A program made the position numbers and the translations under genes. This document shows positions 1 through 11,971 of a DNA stretch of 64,000 bases, piece after piece. Source of the DNA: Haliclona indistincta (taxonomy: Eukaryota > Porifera > Demospongiae > Haplosclerida > Chalinidae); the NCBI GenBank assembly GCA_964017065.1, contig OZ024788.1, positions 8,527,202 through 8,591,201 of the forward strand, given 5' to 3'. Within the stretch, counting starts at the first letter, position 1. Each line of letters begins with the position of its first letter. The notes beneath the pieces are model-generated. The model was not told the DNA's origin, did not search any database, and worked only from the letters and a program-made list of their open reading frames with translations.

Positions 1-2730
1 GGATGGTATGATTTCGCCTGTAGTACTCAAATTGATGACTGAGTTGTAATACTTTGATACTATCGTGTTCATTAACCACTCGAATCAGCTCGTTGCAGCA
101 ATCGCAATTTTCTTTAACATGAAGTTCACATAGTACAGTCAATTCTTCAAGACGAGATTGACCTTTGCTCTTCTTCAAACCAGCGACTAAGTGTTGTACA
201 AACGAATCATCAACTCCTTTGATGGCGCACCATTTTAAGTTGCAATTGGATGCTATTGCTTCCACTAATGCAAAAGGAATACTCGAGCTGTCACGATAAT
301 CATACTCCAGTGAATACAGTAGAAACCCTTCTAGGACACACTGCGGAGACTGAAGGAAGTGCACGAGAGCAGTACAGGCATCTTCAGGCGTCTTACAAGA
401 TTTGATCTTCAATATTTTAAGAGAAGAAGTCTCGCATTTGGTGAGTTGAGGAGTGAGGGTTAAATTGAATAACTGAAGAACTTCAAGGTTCGGAGAAATT
501 GTAAGAAAATAAGAAGGAAAATTAAAGAAAGCATATGCCGTTATTTCGTGCGTTACAGTACATTTCTGTAGCTGTTTGTAAATAGCTGAGATATCATCCA
601 TGTTTTTAGACCAGCCTGCATTTACTTCGAACCAAAGATATAGTTTCTCAAGAGTATTCAGTGAAGGAATAACTTGAAGAAGAGGTAGAAAACCTTTTGT
701 AAGAATACCATTTACAAGTAAATTCTTCAACAATGGATAAAATTGGGGAAACTTGCTGTACTCTCCTTCCCCATCTTCTTCTAGCTGAAGTACTGATTGT
801 ATAAAGAGTTCTGTTACTCTCTGGGTATGAGGATGCAGCAAATGCAGCCATTGGATATTATTTCCACACACGATCAATTTCATTATATGTCCAGCATTAC
901 AAGACTGTTCAGATGACATATCTAGACCTTTTGCAAGTGCTTTAAAGTACAGAACACACACCAATGCTTTATTTTGTTCCTCAAGTGGGAGTGCTTTCAT
1001 GTATTCTTCGCCAAATTGAAACCGAAAGTGTTTATCACTTGCAAATGTAGCAGTATTGATCTGCCACGATCTGTTGCTGTGAGGAATACAGTAGCCAATT
1101 ACAAATACATCTAGTGGAATATAAGGTTTAGGTACATCCATAAGACCTTGAGTGGACTGCTTTGGTGGTAAGTTGGCAGAAAATGTTGCTAAACGAATGA
1201 GGTCAAGAGACTGAGTCTCATAAAGCAGATGCATTGCTGACAAGGATTGAGTTGGACCATTTTCTAAAAGAGCTTCAACATTGCAACTCTGATCAAGCTT
1301 AGCTAATCCTGCCATGAAGAGAATAACAGCCTTATGATGGCAGTCTTGATGATATTTACATTCGCGGCAATGTTCATAGACACATTCGTGGCAATATGAG
1401 TCAAGAAATTGCTCAAGAGGATAATTCAATCGTAAAACATCTTTCAGTCGTTCCAACGGATCCTGTTGCGAGCAATAGTAAGCAGCGAGATACTCTTGTA
1501 AGGTGAGATTCAAGAAGCTATAAGATTCTGAGTTATTCCTACCTGGATAGACTTCTTCAACTTTCTGCATTAGACCTAGTGTATCAAAATCTGTTGGCTT
1601 GTCAAACACATACTTTCTTTCCTTTATCCCCTGTGCTGCTAACTCTGCTAATGCAATTAATGACTTATTGGCCTGTTCTGGTAAGTCTTTAAGCTCCTTT
1701 AAAACCCATTTCCTCTGACTATACTCACAGTGGGTGCTCAGGTATCGTAGCAACAGAGTAGTTACCAGGTCAGTATATAACTCTGTTAGGGTACTAGGGG
1801 AATACTCTGTATCGCCATGGTTCCAATGGAGCCGATAAAGGTCTGTTATCATGACACACTGAGCTGGTATGTGCATCAGAGTGTGTATGTATGTGTTAGA
1901 GGACAAGTAGGATTTGAAAGCAGTCAATAATTCATCATTGTCACTACTACAAGCTGAAGTGATGTAGTTGTTTATGCCTTCCCTAGTAAAACAAGATAAC
2001 TGAATGTGTCGATTAGTACGCTGGCGTTGTCTAGAGCTAGCTTTGGTGAGAATCAATAGCGTTGCACTAGGCAACAATTCTTTATCAGCAAGTTGCTGAT
2101 AGACAGAGCCATCAGGTGGCATCTGCTGCTCATTCAGTTGATCAAGACCATCCACAATAAAAATGACTTGTTTACCCTCAGACGTGACCAAGTCTTGACA
2201 TATCATCTTTCTAATAACTTGATCAGGATGGTAAAGGAAGTCACTGAGTAACTTAGCTTCACGAACTTGTTCGTTGCATAGATTAATGAGAATCACGATT
2301 GACCAATCCTGAGGAAGCTCGCCAATAGCCCATTTTTGACAAAGATCCCAAGCAAAAGCTGTTTTACCCACGCCAGGAACACCTTCGATCTGAATAGTAT
2401 TACTTGTGGATGATATGGCCTTGATGCACATTCCAATTTCACTAACGTTTATCTTCCTCTTCTTGGCAGGTTTATAGTTGTGTAGCCGTAAAGCTATGGA
2501 TTCTTCCTCTTCTCTCTCACTACGCCTATCACTTCCATAAAATCGTATTTCAGCTAAATCTGAGTCAAGTAGAAAGTACAAGAAAAGGTTGAACGGTTGG
2601 TGCTGTCTCAAAGAAAGTTCCTCAAAGTACGTGGCATGCATCTTGTGTTGATATACGTGCTTGAGGTACAACTTGAATTCATCCAGAGGATTCAGTTGAT
2701 GGTCTTTAGATGATTGAAAGATACTCAGTG
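1..2730 (-). other. NLR-A exon 6: NACHT ATPase plus LRR (partial)
   Basis: Open throughout on the minus strand from an acceptor CTACAG at 2733-2731 to base 1; compared with NLR-C the length differences I checked are multiples of three. Order: pre-NACHT helix (SKDHQLNPLDEF), Walker A GVPGVGKT, Walker B VIFIVDGLDQL, sensor-like LLILTKASSR, winged-helix region with LYRLHWNHGDTEYSP and SFLNLTLQEYLAAYYC, a Cys/His-rich insert near 1330-1400, then degenerate leucine-rich repeats. ATP-dependent oligomerisation on ligand sensing is the established NACHT-family role. The C-terminal end lies beyond the window. Confidence 0.9.
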
Positions 2731-5700
2731 CTGTAGAGTAAAGAATTCACTATTATTACTAAAGGACAAAATACACATCACACTATACAATAGAAATCCG
2801 CAGCAAAATATTTTTGTTGGTAGCCTTAACAAAAAAAGCTGAACTTTGTCACCAAAATTACACTCAGCATGCGTGTATCATGGACAGAAAACAGCAGCCC
2901 CCAAAAGAAGGCAGCACTTTCTTAACAATGCCGTCATGAACTGTGTTGTACTTTTTTTTTTAATTCACGAGCTAAACGTGAAGTTCGATGTGTAGTAAAT
3001 AAATTATGCTTAAGCACATAATTATAACAGCACTGAATGGAAGTTATTTTCATGTTGAGATTAGCACATTAAGCACAAACTTTTTTTAACACAATAATGG
3101 TTTATAGCCAATTGCAAGTCACCTGACAGGTTGACACACAGCTAAACAACAACTTAGCAAGGTCGTACCTATATGTGTGCAGCACAACAGAAAAATTGTT
3201 GAGAAGAAGGAGCATTGCGTAAACAAAGCTTAACATATCGACTGTACTTCATTCATTGCACCACACGAAAGGTAACTTGCAATTGGCTACACACACTAGG
3301 TTATTGCTTACATGTTATTTGTAGAGAGCTTTTTCTTTGCTGTTGTTGAAAATATGCTATCATCTTGCTTTGGACTGTTTGAAATTTCTGATTCCTTGCT
3401 TCAATTCCTGTTTCTTCCAATATTTGTTTAACCTCTACATACTGACTTTGAGCAAGTCTAGTGTACCATGAATCAGAAGCGAAATAAGATGAATCTAGAA
3501 ATTAAACAAACAATATAAAATTATAGCAATTACGATTGAAATGAATTTATAATCGCCGTTTCTGAGACAACATTGTAAGAAACAAGCAATTTCAGAGTCA
3601 ATTTTTCTGTGTATATGCATGGTTATGTCGATTTGTATTGCGACTTCATATTTGGGACGCTCTGGATGCTCCCATTGTACTTAGTTCAGAAAGTCTTGTA
3701 CATTAATGGTTACTTTATGTACGGTTAGCTGCACCTCACACTACACAGGTCAACTCAGCTACGACACACCGTATAGCGGGAAATTTTCGCGGGAGAAAAT
3801 TTTCGCGAATTTCGCGAATTACAGGCTATTCGCGAAAATATTATCCGCGAATGTCTTGTTTTTTGTCGACAAAGATAGGGCAATAGCGCTGATTAGCGAA
3901 AATATTATTCGCGAAATGCTCTATCTCGAGCATTCGCGAAAATTTTCTCCCACGAAAATTTCCCGCTATACGGCATATCACTATCAGCTAGCCAGAGGGC
4001 CGCCACACCCTGGTTGTGGCGCATGGGCAGAATGGCAGTCAGGCATGCCAGTCAAGGATTCAGGTCAGCCCACGGTCGTATACAAGGTTTTGCTTTAGCT
4101 GAAGGATGCAAATCACTCCCACTGGTGAAAACCTATCGCCACCCAGACTTGCTCGCACTCATTTCGCCATCGTCTGTCTCTTCCTCTCTCTCTCCCTCTT
4201 TCTCTCACTATCTCTCCCTCTGATCTTCAAGCTGCCTCCTTTATTCGTATTTCGTGATCCTACCGGAACGGCAAACAAAGGGACAATAGTATACTTTCCC
4301 GGTGTAGCATGCCCACACCTCCTTCCTCAGGCAAGCTCATGCCCAGCAAATTCGGCCCTCCGGGACCGAGGTATCTGCTGTAAGTTGCGCCACTGTGAGT
4401 GTTTGGAAGCCAACTGGTTAATATACTCTCACTCCATAGATCCAGCCCCGCTTAGCAGCGCAACCCTCTCTCCAGCATCGTCTCTGGCTTCTGTTCCTCT
4501 GATCTCCATGGCTGGCTCGTCCACAAAGACTTTGACACCCTCCTCAATTGCTCCTACTAGCTTTCCTGGCCCAGTCTGTCGGCTCTGCTGTGTTCACCAG
4601 GTCTACCTTCTGACCCATTTCCGGCAAAAACATCCCAATTAATGATCTCTCCTGCACTGCCCCTATACTAGGGAAAGCCGTCGAAAAGGCTTGTAACGGC
4701 AGCTTCATAGATTTTAGAGAATTTCTAATGGATAATAATGGGTTTGCATAAAGAGGCTAAAGGAGCTAGGCCATGCCGGCCCAGTCTCGCCGTCGACACA
4801 ATCGCTAGCTGCAGGCTCCCGGCTTAGACCGGTGTCCGATGCTCTCACCTGGGTCACCTGCTTCCTGTCCTTTTTACGGCATCCCTCTCCAACGACGAAG
4901 AAACAAAGGAACTGGTGGCCTACGCGATGATTGCTATGATGTTGTCCAGAAAACATCCAGGGACATGGTGGCTGCTGCACGACAGGCAGTTGCGACAGGT
5001 GCCAACGACAGGCGACAACACAGAGCCGCCGGGGTTGCCCAGCTGTGGACCGAGATAAATGCCTTGCTAATGGCCGCAATAGCCACTCAAGTCACGCCGG
5101 GCCAGGCCTTGCCAATCCTGCTCGGTGTGCTTCGGAGTGCATCACTCCAGGGATGAGTGCATGTGTTGGCATCTCTAGAGCTCAACAAACTCTCTCCCCC
5201 AGCCCCGTCAACGAGTCGACCTGCCGACCGGCATGTCGGCCGACACCCTACTCTGCTAATTGGGAACGACAATATCTGCTACCGTTACAACCGAGGCTAT
5301 TGTGGCAGCAACCCTTGCAAGTACGAGCATACCTGCTCTAACAATTGGTTTAGGTCGGCCACCCTGCTGCAACACAGTGTCAAGAACCCAGAGAAAACCC
5401 CAGAGGGCAGCTCGGAGACCAGCCTAGGCCCCTGGGGACACCGCCCCAGTGCCCAGACAGAGACAAGCCTAGCAAGTCACATGGTTGTCAAGAGAGTTGA
5501 CTCGGCGGTTGGTTAAAAACATGTTTTGTGCTGGCAATATACTTGTTTATCCTCATGGTATAATCTCATTTAATAACCGCTGTGTGGCGCTGCATTATTA
5601 GCACCTTCATCTAATCTTGCATGCAATAATCACTGCATGCTGCAGTATGGGCAGTCCTCACCTACCTTGTATGCAAAAAAGTCTCAAAAGTCTGAAGGAC

Positions 5701-8700
5701 AGTTCTCACAGCAAAAAGTTGAACAGCACTCTATGCTGGGAAAGGGGACACGCAAATGAGAGAACAAGAGTTCAGATTCTCACCCCCGATATCCCCATGC
5801 CTGCAGCATGCCACCCAGATTCCGCACAGCAAAGGCAGACAGCTGCTGTGTGCACGAACAGCTGGGGCCTAGGGCGCGACGACATAGAGGTCTTATTCAC
5901 TTTCCTCTCTCTACGCAGACCGCTATATATCACTATCCCGAATAACATGTATATAGATACACAGAGGACTTGCTGCCTAAGGAACAGGTCTCTCAAGGGG
6001 TCTGCGCATTCACAACTCCTGTATTAGAGCGTCTCTTGACATCCAGATCAGCGCTTTTCTGCCTTCCTCCAATGGGTGTTACTTCGGGCTTGCACATTGG
6101 TTTTAACCGATTGTCCATCAGATTATTGCCTCCTCCAGCTAACTTTTGCTCAGTGACTAATAACCCACACAAGGTGGAGCGTTACATTGCTCTAGAGGTT
6201 GCAGCGGGTCGACTGCTGGCAGTGCACACTACGGCCGATAGGGCTAATACCCAAGTTGCATCAGCAAGGCAAATTCAGGTTGACAGTCTATAGACCTCTC
6301 CGCGCTATCCGGTTCCAGTGTCAACAACAGGATATAATCTCTGTGCTCCTTGGAATACGTAACAGACAACAAAGTCACCAGGTTGGTAGCACGGTGTGGT
6401 CGAGGCGTGTTGATGGCAAAGACAGCGAATATCGGCACGTGTCGGTCCGTCCGGATGACCAGCACCTGCTTGGCCTCAAGTGGAACGGAACCTCTTCTCT
6501 GGACATAGCCCTACACTTCGGACTACGGTTGGCCCCGTAGTTGTTCACAGCCATAGCCAACAAGCTGTGGTGGACACTATGCCATGAGGGTGTCTGAAAT
6601 TTCATCCATTACTTTGACAACTTTCCCCTGTGGGGCCCATCAGACTCTCAGTTATGCGCCCAGAACCTAGCCACTATTGACCTGTGCTTGCGCCTCAGTC
6701 TCCCGGTGGTCCCACAAAAAAAAACAGTAGGCCCTAGTAACGTCATCCCTTCCTTGGTATTGACCTGGACTCGGTGGCCCAGGAAGTCAGGCTACCAGCA
6801 AAGAAACTGAGTAAATTGCACGAAACATTGCGAAGATTTGAGCGCAAAAGAAACGCAACCAAGCACAAGATGCAGCCATGCAGCAAACGTGGTGCACCTG
6901 GGAAGGCTCTTCCTGCGACAGCAGATAGATGCATCAAAAATTGCCTACCTGTCTCATTCCACATAACCCGGATCAACGTTAAGTTCTGCAGCGATCTGGC
7001 ATGGTGGTTGGCGGGTATTTTGAAAGGGGTAGCGCTCTTCCCATTACTTCCCACCGATCCCTCTATATTTTCTCAGATGCTTCTGGGTCGTGGGGATGTG
7101 ATGCTTAAGCGAAGGACACCAACAGTGGTTTCAGTTCAAGTGGCCTCAGTCTTGGTCCGAATGAGGCATCGCAACCAAACAGTTCCTGTCCATTGTCATG
7201 TTTGCAGCAACATGGGCAAGAATTGGCGCCAAGTAAGAGTCACGTTTTACTGCAATAAAGAACAATAGATCAACCAGCGAAGCATACTTGGTGCACTTAT
7301 ACTCAGGTGTCTATTCTTCATCCAAGCGCACTTTAAATTTGAGGTCAGAGCTAAGCACATAGCTGGCACGCAAACACAGCAGCCAACACTCTCTCCTGCA
7401 ACAAATAACCATAATTCTTTTCTCTCCGCTCTCCGGACAAGAAGCTGTCACAAGCTCAGCTGCTGCCACCAACCTAGGTTCCCTGGCTCAAATAAATCTC
7501 CTATCAGACAATTCTCTAACCTGGACCTCCCCACGCTGGAGAAACTTGTTCAAGACTATTTTGCCCAGGTCTATAGCAAAGCGCACCACCACATCCTACA
7601 CATCCGCCCGAAAAACGTTACTTCGTTTTCTGACAAGCTTACCAGATTCCTCACTCCCGCTTTCCGAGCTCCCCACCCGAGGTTTGAAGTCCCAATCAAT
7701 ATCAGTCTACAATACTACACACGCTGTTACAGAAAATATGAAAATTAAAAACATATTATCGACAAACCACAAGTGGCAGCTCTAACTCGAAGCACTGTAC
7801 GTAAAGTTGAAGATTTATACCATAGGCTGAGTTGTTCGTTTCACTAAACACAGCCTTGAAAGCGTGGCTGCCATCAATGAGCATTCTACTCAATAATGGT
7901 GTCTAGTTTTAACGTGCATAGTGGTGTTGCCGCTTATCTTGCTAATGTAATTCACACAAAATATTCATTTTACTTACAGCAAATGTATACACACATGCGT
8001 TATATAGCAGTTATAAAAAATACTGAGAAACTTATGTAAGACTTACCTGGAACTATAGCTTCAAAATTAAATGGAAGAGGTTGCTTAAGATCCAGTACTA
8101 TACTGTCATTACTAAAACTGATAGTCGGTGGTTTGACAATGTTTCTATTCAGCAGTTCATTGAATGGTACAAGCCTTCCTTCTGGTTCATCTAAAATGAC
8201 AAGATATACCATACCATCACAAGTACAGTGGAACTTTACTAAGGCCTCTCAAAATGAGGACAACAGAAATATTATGTAGGCATTTTACGTGCATATTTTG
8301 GGCTCGTGTATTCCGGCCATGATGGGTATAATATTTTGGTATCTATCAAAGACGTATTTACTCTATAAAAGCTGAGTCTCAAAATAAGTAAGCAACACAT
8401 TGCACTCCACAAAAAGTGGTGCAATGGCATACTGCGTTGAGCAGTCGCCTTTGAAATGCAAAGCTAGGTCACAGATTCAAATAATACGATTCATAGTATT
8501 AATTTTAGTATTAATTTAGTTTCTGTCAAAATCTTCTTTCAACAAAGAAACGCGTAACAGAGGAAATACAGTACGTAAATGAGTGTGATAAACTCTTATT
8601 GACAGGGACTCATCTTTTGTCTCAATACATGGTGCCTAGATTGCTGCCTTTTGAATTTCATTGGTATACACACACACAGCGATTGTTACCGTGACCCCAT

Positions 8701-10604
8701 AATCATTATTTCATCATAAAGCATAGCAACATGTGGATGTCACATCCACAACAGTCCTGTTCAAGAATTATCTGGAGTAGGAAGGGTAGTCGGCCCTTGA
8801 GTCCAGTTGAATATTGAGATAGAAAAGGGAAATTTCCCACTCCTAATTCAACCCAGTTTCCCCTAGAAGATTCTGGGGCAGGGCAAAAAAAATTCCTGGG
8901 ACTAAGCCTCCAACCCCCTAAAAAGCTGACCAACTTTCATACATGAAATAGTTCCCCTCAAGAAAAAATTCCTTTGTTCCGACTATGATTGGTATAGCCT
9001 ACAATCCGCTATCCTACAATTTTCACATAACAGTCTTACCTTCACAAATGTCAGGATTCGATGACAGCATTGACCTTTTAGCCGATGGAGCACCCTCTTG
9101 ATTTTGATCCTCTGGACTGTTAGCAGCTATATTAACAATTAAAATCCTAAAAATAAACATTCATAGCATAACTCCAGCAAGGAGTGTTTAACTGCCGTAT
9201 TCGCTATAGTAATGTCAAAGTCTGAAGTCTGCCGCCACGCGCTGTTGCTACTTGGAACTTAGACCTTTCTTTGTGCACTGTGGCTCGCTATTTCCTACCT
9301 ATACATTCATCCACACTTCGTTCAACCCTTTTCCAGCTAAACAAGCAAGCGTTCAGCCAAAGCCATGATCGCTGTCTTATGCGGCCAGCAAAAACTTTCC
9401 ATTTTTCGTTACCCATTAAAATTTTGGTCATCTAGACAAAAACGCCAAAAAAATTATGGTAGCTGGATTAGAGAACACAACATGGCTAGCACCAGCATTG
9501 TCAATCTTCAAATTGTAAACCGCAGGCATGCACACAAAATTAACAATAAATGAACCTTGAGGGAGACATGCATCATTGATGGCTTTGGTGAGAGCTCCTG
9601 GTAGACCAGCATCAGTAATACACTCAGCAAGAGATGACCAAGTGCATGGAACAGCTGAATCAGTAGCATCATCATCATTACGAGACAACCAGTCCTTCAG
9701 GACTGTTCGAACAAACTCATCTTTCTCTTTGTATTCTTTTTCGTATTTACTCACAAGAACATTGTTACTTAGTAACATGTGAGCAAAATCTGTGCATTTC
9801 CATTGTTCCAATGAAGTGATCCATTGAATGACTTTAAGGCTAGATCCATCAGCATTCCTGAGATTCAGTAGCTGCTTATAAGAGGGCCTGTCGGCTGTAT
9901 AGGTGAAAATTCATAGTGAAAAATCAGTTTTTCATACAAGACTGGCACAATACACTAATTGTGGAGTAGGGTGCAGTAAAAGCTATCAAATTATTAAAAT
10001 GAGTGCTTTTTATGTGATGTTATTGACGATTAGTAGATTAGAAACCTTTCACCACTTACACACAAGGACAGCTTTTACAAGTGAGTGAGGTAAGTGAGGT
10101 ATAAGTGTAATGTATAAGTTATACAAGTGAGATATAAATGTAATGTCACTCACATGCTAGTGGTCCAGGATTTGTTTCCACATCACCGGATGTTATCAGA
10201 GATTGAGAGATGATCACTATCAGTAGTACAAGTCTGACTAGAGCCTCTCGTAACAGACAACTACTAAGCAAGCCACGAACTTGAGAAAAGGAGGACCAGA
10301 ATAACGAAAGGAGAGATTGCTGGAGTGAGCTGACAGCTGATGAAGTGATGATGCTAGCTGAATGAGGTGATTTACTGGTCTGGAGTGGTTCTTCTTGTGT
10401 AGAGGAGTCAGTGTTCGTGTTTATACTAGCACGTGATGACGACTGACTGGCAGTAGATGGATCTTGAGTAGCATTACGTTCACGTTTGCGTCGGCGATGA
10501 AATTTGAAAGGGATGTAGGACGAGAATAGAGAAGACAGGAAAGCAGAGTAGCCCTTGCTGTTGAAGAGCCCTATTCGAGCTCGCCACAACTCCACAGAAA
10601 TCAT
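1..10604 (-). CDS. NLR-A: 2A-Death-NACHT-LRR receptor, 3' end outside window
   Basis: This is a predicted cytoplasmic innate immune receptor of the NOD-like family. Exons in transcript order are 10154-10604 (2A leader), 9556-9894 (Death), 9040-9126 and 8047-8190 (linkers), 3312-3494 (coiled coil) and 1-2730 (NACHT and LRR, continuing beyond base 1). All internal junctions have GT-AG ends in phase 1, so the frame runs through. The start is the ATG at 10604, where MISVELWRARIG matches the first residues of the two paralogues; an in-frame ATG 11 codons upstream is possible. Walker A reads GVPGVGKT and Walker B VIFIVDGLDQL. The last exon is very close to that of NLR-C, whereas the first exons are not. 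The intron at 3495-8046 contains a decayed retrotransposon. The joined model is inferred from splice signals and the paralogue pattern; no transcript was available. Confidence 0.82.
2731..3311 (-). other. NLR-A intron 5 with a short foldback repeat
   Basis: No coding potential seen. The segment 3104-3289 begins TAGCCAATTGCAAGT and ends with its inverted copy ACTTGCAATTGGCTA, a MITE-like hairpin of about 186 bp. Confidence 0.5.
3312..3494 (-). other. NLR-A exon 5: coiled-coil linker
   Basis: A symmetric 183-base exon encoding a charged, heptad-like helix (SWYTRLAQSQYVEVKQ, then KMIAYFQQQQRKSS). It aligns with the coiled-coil exon of NLR-C (28383-28559; shared WYT.LA, QSKM/QTKM, AYFQ.QQR) and with the N-terminal part of the NACHT exon of NLR-B. 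The acceptor is TTTCTAG and the donor CAT|GTAAGC. Confidence 0.65.
3769..3973. repeat. Foldback MITE, 205 bp
   Basis: Terminal inverted repeats begin CCGTATAGCGGGAAATTTTC and end with the inverted copy, CCCGCTATACGG. The arms are about 45 bp. The interior is rich in TTCGCGAA palindromes. It lies in NLR-A intron 4 beside the retrotransposon relic and encodes nothing credible. Confidence 0.75.
4300..7700 (+). mobile_element. Decayed tyrosine-recombinase retrotransposon (DIRS/Ngaro-like)
   Basis: A succession of broken frames in the order gag-like, reverse transcriptase, RNase H, recombinase. Gag-like traces at 4840-5020 include TKELVAYA and SRKHPGTWW; a CCCH-type knuckle at 5265-5335 reads ICYRYNRGYCGSNPCKYEH. 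RT traces lie at 6080-6210 (IGFNRLSIRL, NPHKVERYIALEVAAGRL) and 6440-6540 (VRPDDQHLLGLKWNGT, HFGLRLAP). An RNase H-type SDASGSWGC lies near 7065, and a recombinase N-terminal helix near 7535-7640 (SIAKRTTTSYTSARKTLLRF). Stops and frame changes separate them, so it is dead. It sits antisense in NLR-A intron 4. Ends were not resolved; family assignment rests on motif order recognised by eye. Confidence 0.7.
8047..8190 (-). other. NLR-A exon 4: linker L2
   Basis: A symmetric 144-base exon. It carries NDSIVLDLKQPLPF followed by FEAIVP, almost the same as NDSIVLDLKQPLPF and FETVVH in the NLR-C exon at 28700-28828, so the two are homologous cassettes. The upstream half differs between the paralogues. 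The acceptor is TTTTAG and the donor CAG|GTAAGT. Function unknown; a conserved inter-domain linker or docking strand is possible. Confidence 0.65.
8191..9039 (-). other. NLR-A intron 3, no feature seen
   Basis: An AT-rich intron between linkers L2 and L1. Short open frames here show no domain similarity. It contains the switch point between the B-like and C-like parts of NLR-A discussed in the findings. Confidence 0.4.
9040..9126 (-). other. NLR-A exon 3: linker L1 with basic patch
   Basis: A symmetric 87-base exon encoding a hydrophilic linker (ANSPEDQNQEG, then SAKRSMLSSNPDICE). Acceptor ATATAG and donor GAAG|GTAAGA are good. It has the same length and a similar composition (acidic start, Lys/Arg-Ser-Met-Ser-Ser centre) as the linker at 16702-16788 in NLR-B, and differs from the 75-base linker of NLR-C. 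No known domain is recognised. Confidence 0.65.
9556..9894 (-). other. NLR-A exon 2: Death-fold domain
   Basis: This symmetric phase 1-1 exon of 113 codons begins DRPSYKQLLNLR and contains WITSLEQWKC, FVRTVLKDWLSR and TWSSLAECITDAGL. The last segment has the typical Death-domain pattern in which a Trp and a leucine-rich helix precede a turn, so an adaptor-binding role by homotypic Death interactions is likely. The acceptor follows TACAG and the donor is CAAG|GTTCAT. Its first 35 residues are clearly related to the truncated copy at 36692-36800. It is only distantly similar to the Death exons of NLR-B and NLR-C. Confidence 0.75.
10154..10604 (-). other. NLR-A exon 1: hydrophobic leader with 2A ribosome-skipping motif
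   Basis: The exon encodes 150 residues plus one base (donor GTGAGTG). In order it has MISVELWRARIG, an aromatic stretch ending in IPFKF, a basic patch HRRRKR, a Ser/Thr-rich low-complexity region, a hydrophobic helix LVRLVLLIVIISQSLI and then GDVETNPGP, with the final Pro near residue 148. D-V-E-x-N-P-G-P is the established 2A signature, at which ribosomes skip the Gly-Pro bond. Residues after the motif are LA, a pairing shared with the relic NLR-D but not with NLR-B or NLR-C (SPG). Skipping would release a membrane-active peptide of about 147 residues from a Death-NACHT-LRR protein starting with Pro; failed skipping would leave a signal anchor on the receptor. Confidence 0.85.
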
Positions 10605-11971
10605 AGCTTTTTTTGGAGGTGTGGTCAGTGCATGCACTAAATAGAACTACCACAAAATTCAAATTCAAATTTATAGCGACACAATAAATTCTAAACTAGG
10701 CTCAAGAGTGAAGTTAAAATCGGCTGTGTAGTCAATCGGCTCAATTCGATTCTATAAGTATAGTGCATCAGGAATCTCACAACGGAATGAATCTGAGTTT
10801 TACCTGACTTTCAACAATAGGTGATCAACTGTATTATTGTTCAATTATTGATGCATGAGAGAGTATAAGCATTAGGTGGAAGAGTAAATGAAAAAAGAGG
10901 ATGATTATCTTAATTACAGCCAGTTGCTGTGCTGGACATTTTTGCAACTGCCCTAAGAAAAGAATACCTACCGTCATAACAAATCAAATCTTTTACATGT
11001 AAGTGGACTTGAATAAGTGGCCCAGAATAAGAGAATTCTGTAAAAAAGTTTTAATAAAAAAAACTAAAAAGTGTAGGGATGACGCTTGCAAAAGTAAAGA
11101 GACAAGATGGGATGATGCTTGTAAGGAACAAGATGGGATGATGCTTGCAAAAGTGAAGGAACAAGATGGAATAATATAACACTTGCAAAGGACAAGATAT
11201 TATTGTTGTGATCCTTGGGCATACCTTCTATATAGAGTTGAGTCAGCTTCTGAAAATGAGGGTGTAAAGATTGCAGCAATCGCGAATATCAATAATAGTG
11301 AAAACAGTTATGAACTACACTTATTTCTACTAAACTATATAGTAGCAACCTATACCTCTTCACGTTTTTTCCCTGCTGAACATGCTCCATATCAAGAATA
11401 AGCAGTAACACTGCAATGCACGCTATAACTAGACGCTAGAATGCTTATTAACTGCAGCCACACCCCTTAACATCATGCTAAAACTACGGCTTTCAAGTGA
11501 CTACTGTATAAAGGTTTCAGTTCACATAATACTCAACCTATACAGTACATCTCTTCAACAGAAGCTGGAAACAAGAAAATATGTATGGATTATTGCTAAA
11601 CAGCTGTGTAGGTAGCAAAATAATGTATTAGTCTATTTTTAGAAAATTGCAGTTTTCCTGTCTTGAAATATACAAGACTTTCAAACCAAGTACAGCACAA
11701 GGCCTTCCAGCACACTGAAACTCATGATAAAAGCTGGAAGTGCATCCATGATGGTACGTATACATGCATTTATGACTCTGATAAACAAAAACATTAAAGA
11801 TCAACAGTAAATTACAGTCAGAAGCAATAAGAAAACTGCTGTTTGTGTCATTTAACATGAAAATTACATGGTACCATGCATTACCACAAGAAAAGAACAA
11901 AACAAAGTACAACAATGAGAATAGTAATACAAAAAATAATGCATACAATGTAGGTAAAAGTTAAAGAATAA
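10605..11971. other. Intergenic between NLR-A 5' end and NLR-B 3' end
   Basis: This presumably contains the NLR-A promoter and the NLR-B 3' UTR. Near 11170-11275 on the minus strand a short stretch reads SLHPHFQKLTQLYIEG, resembling LLHPHTQRVTELFIQS in the LRR-proximal part of the intact paralogues, so it may be an NLR exon relic. At 11080-11190 a tandem motif containing AAGGAACAAGATGGGATGAT is repeated imperfectly. Nothing else recognised. Confidence 0.4.

Noticed and set aside
3706..4642. Plus-strand open frames of 130 and 178 codons
   Set aside because: The first is read out of a foldback MITE and its flanks. The second has low-complexity Leu/Ser/Pro content beside the retrotransposon relic and no domain.
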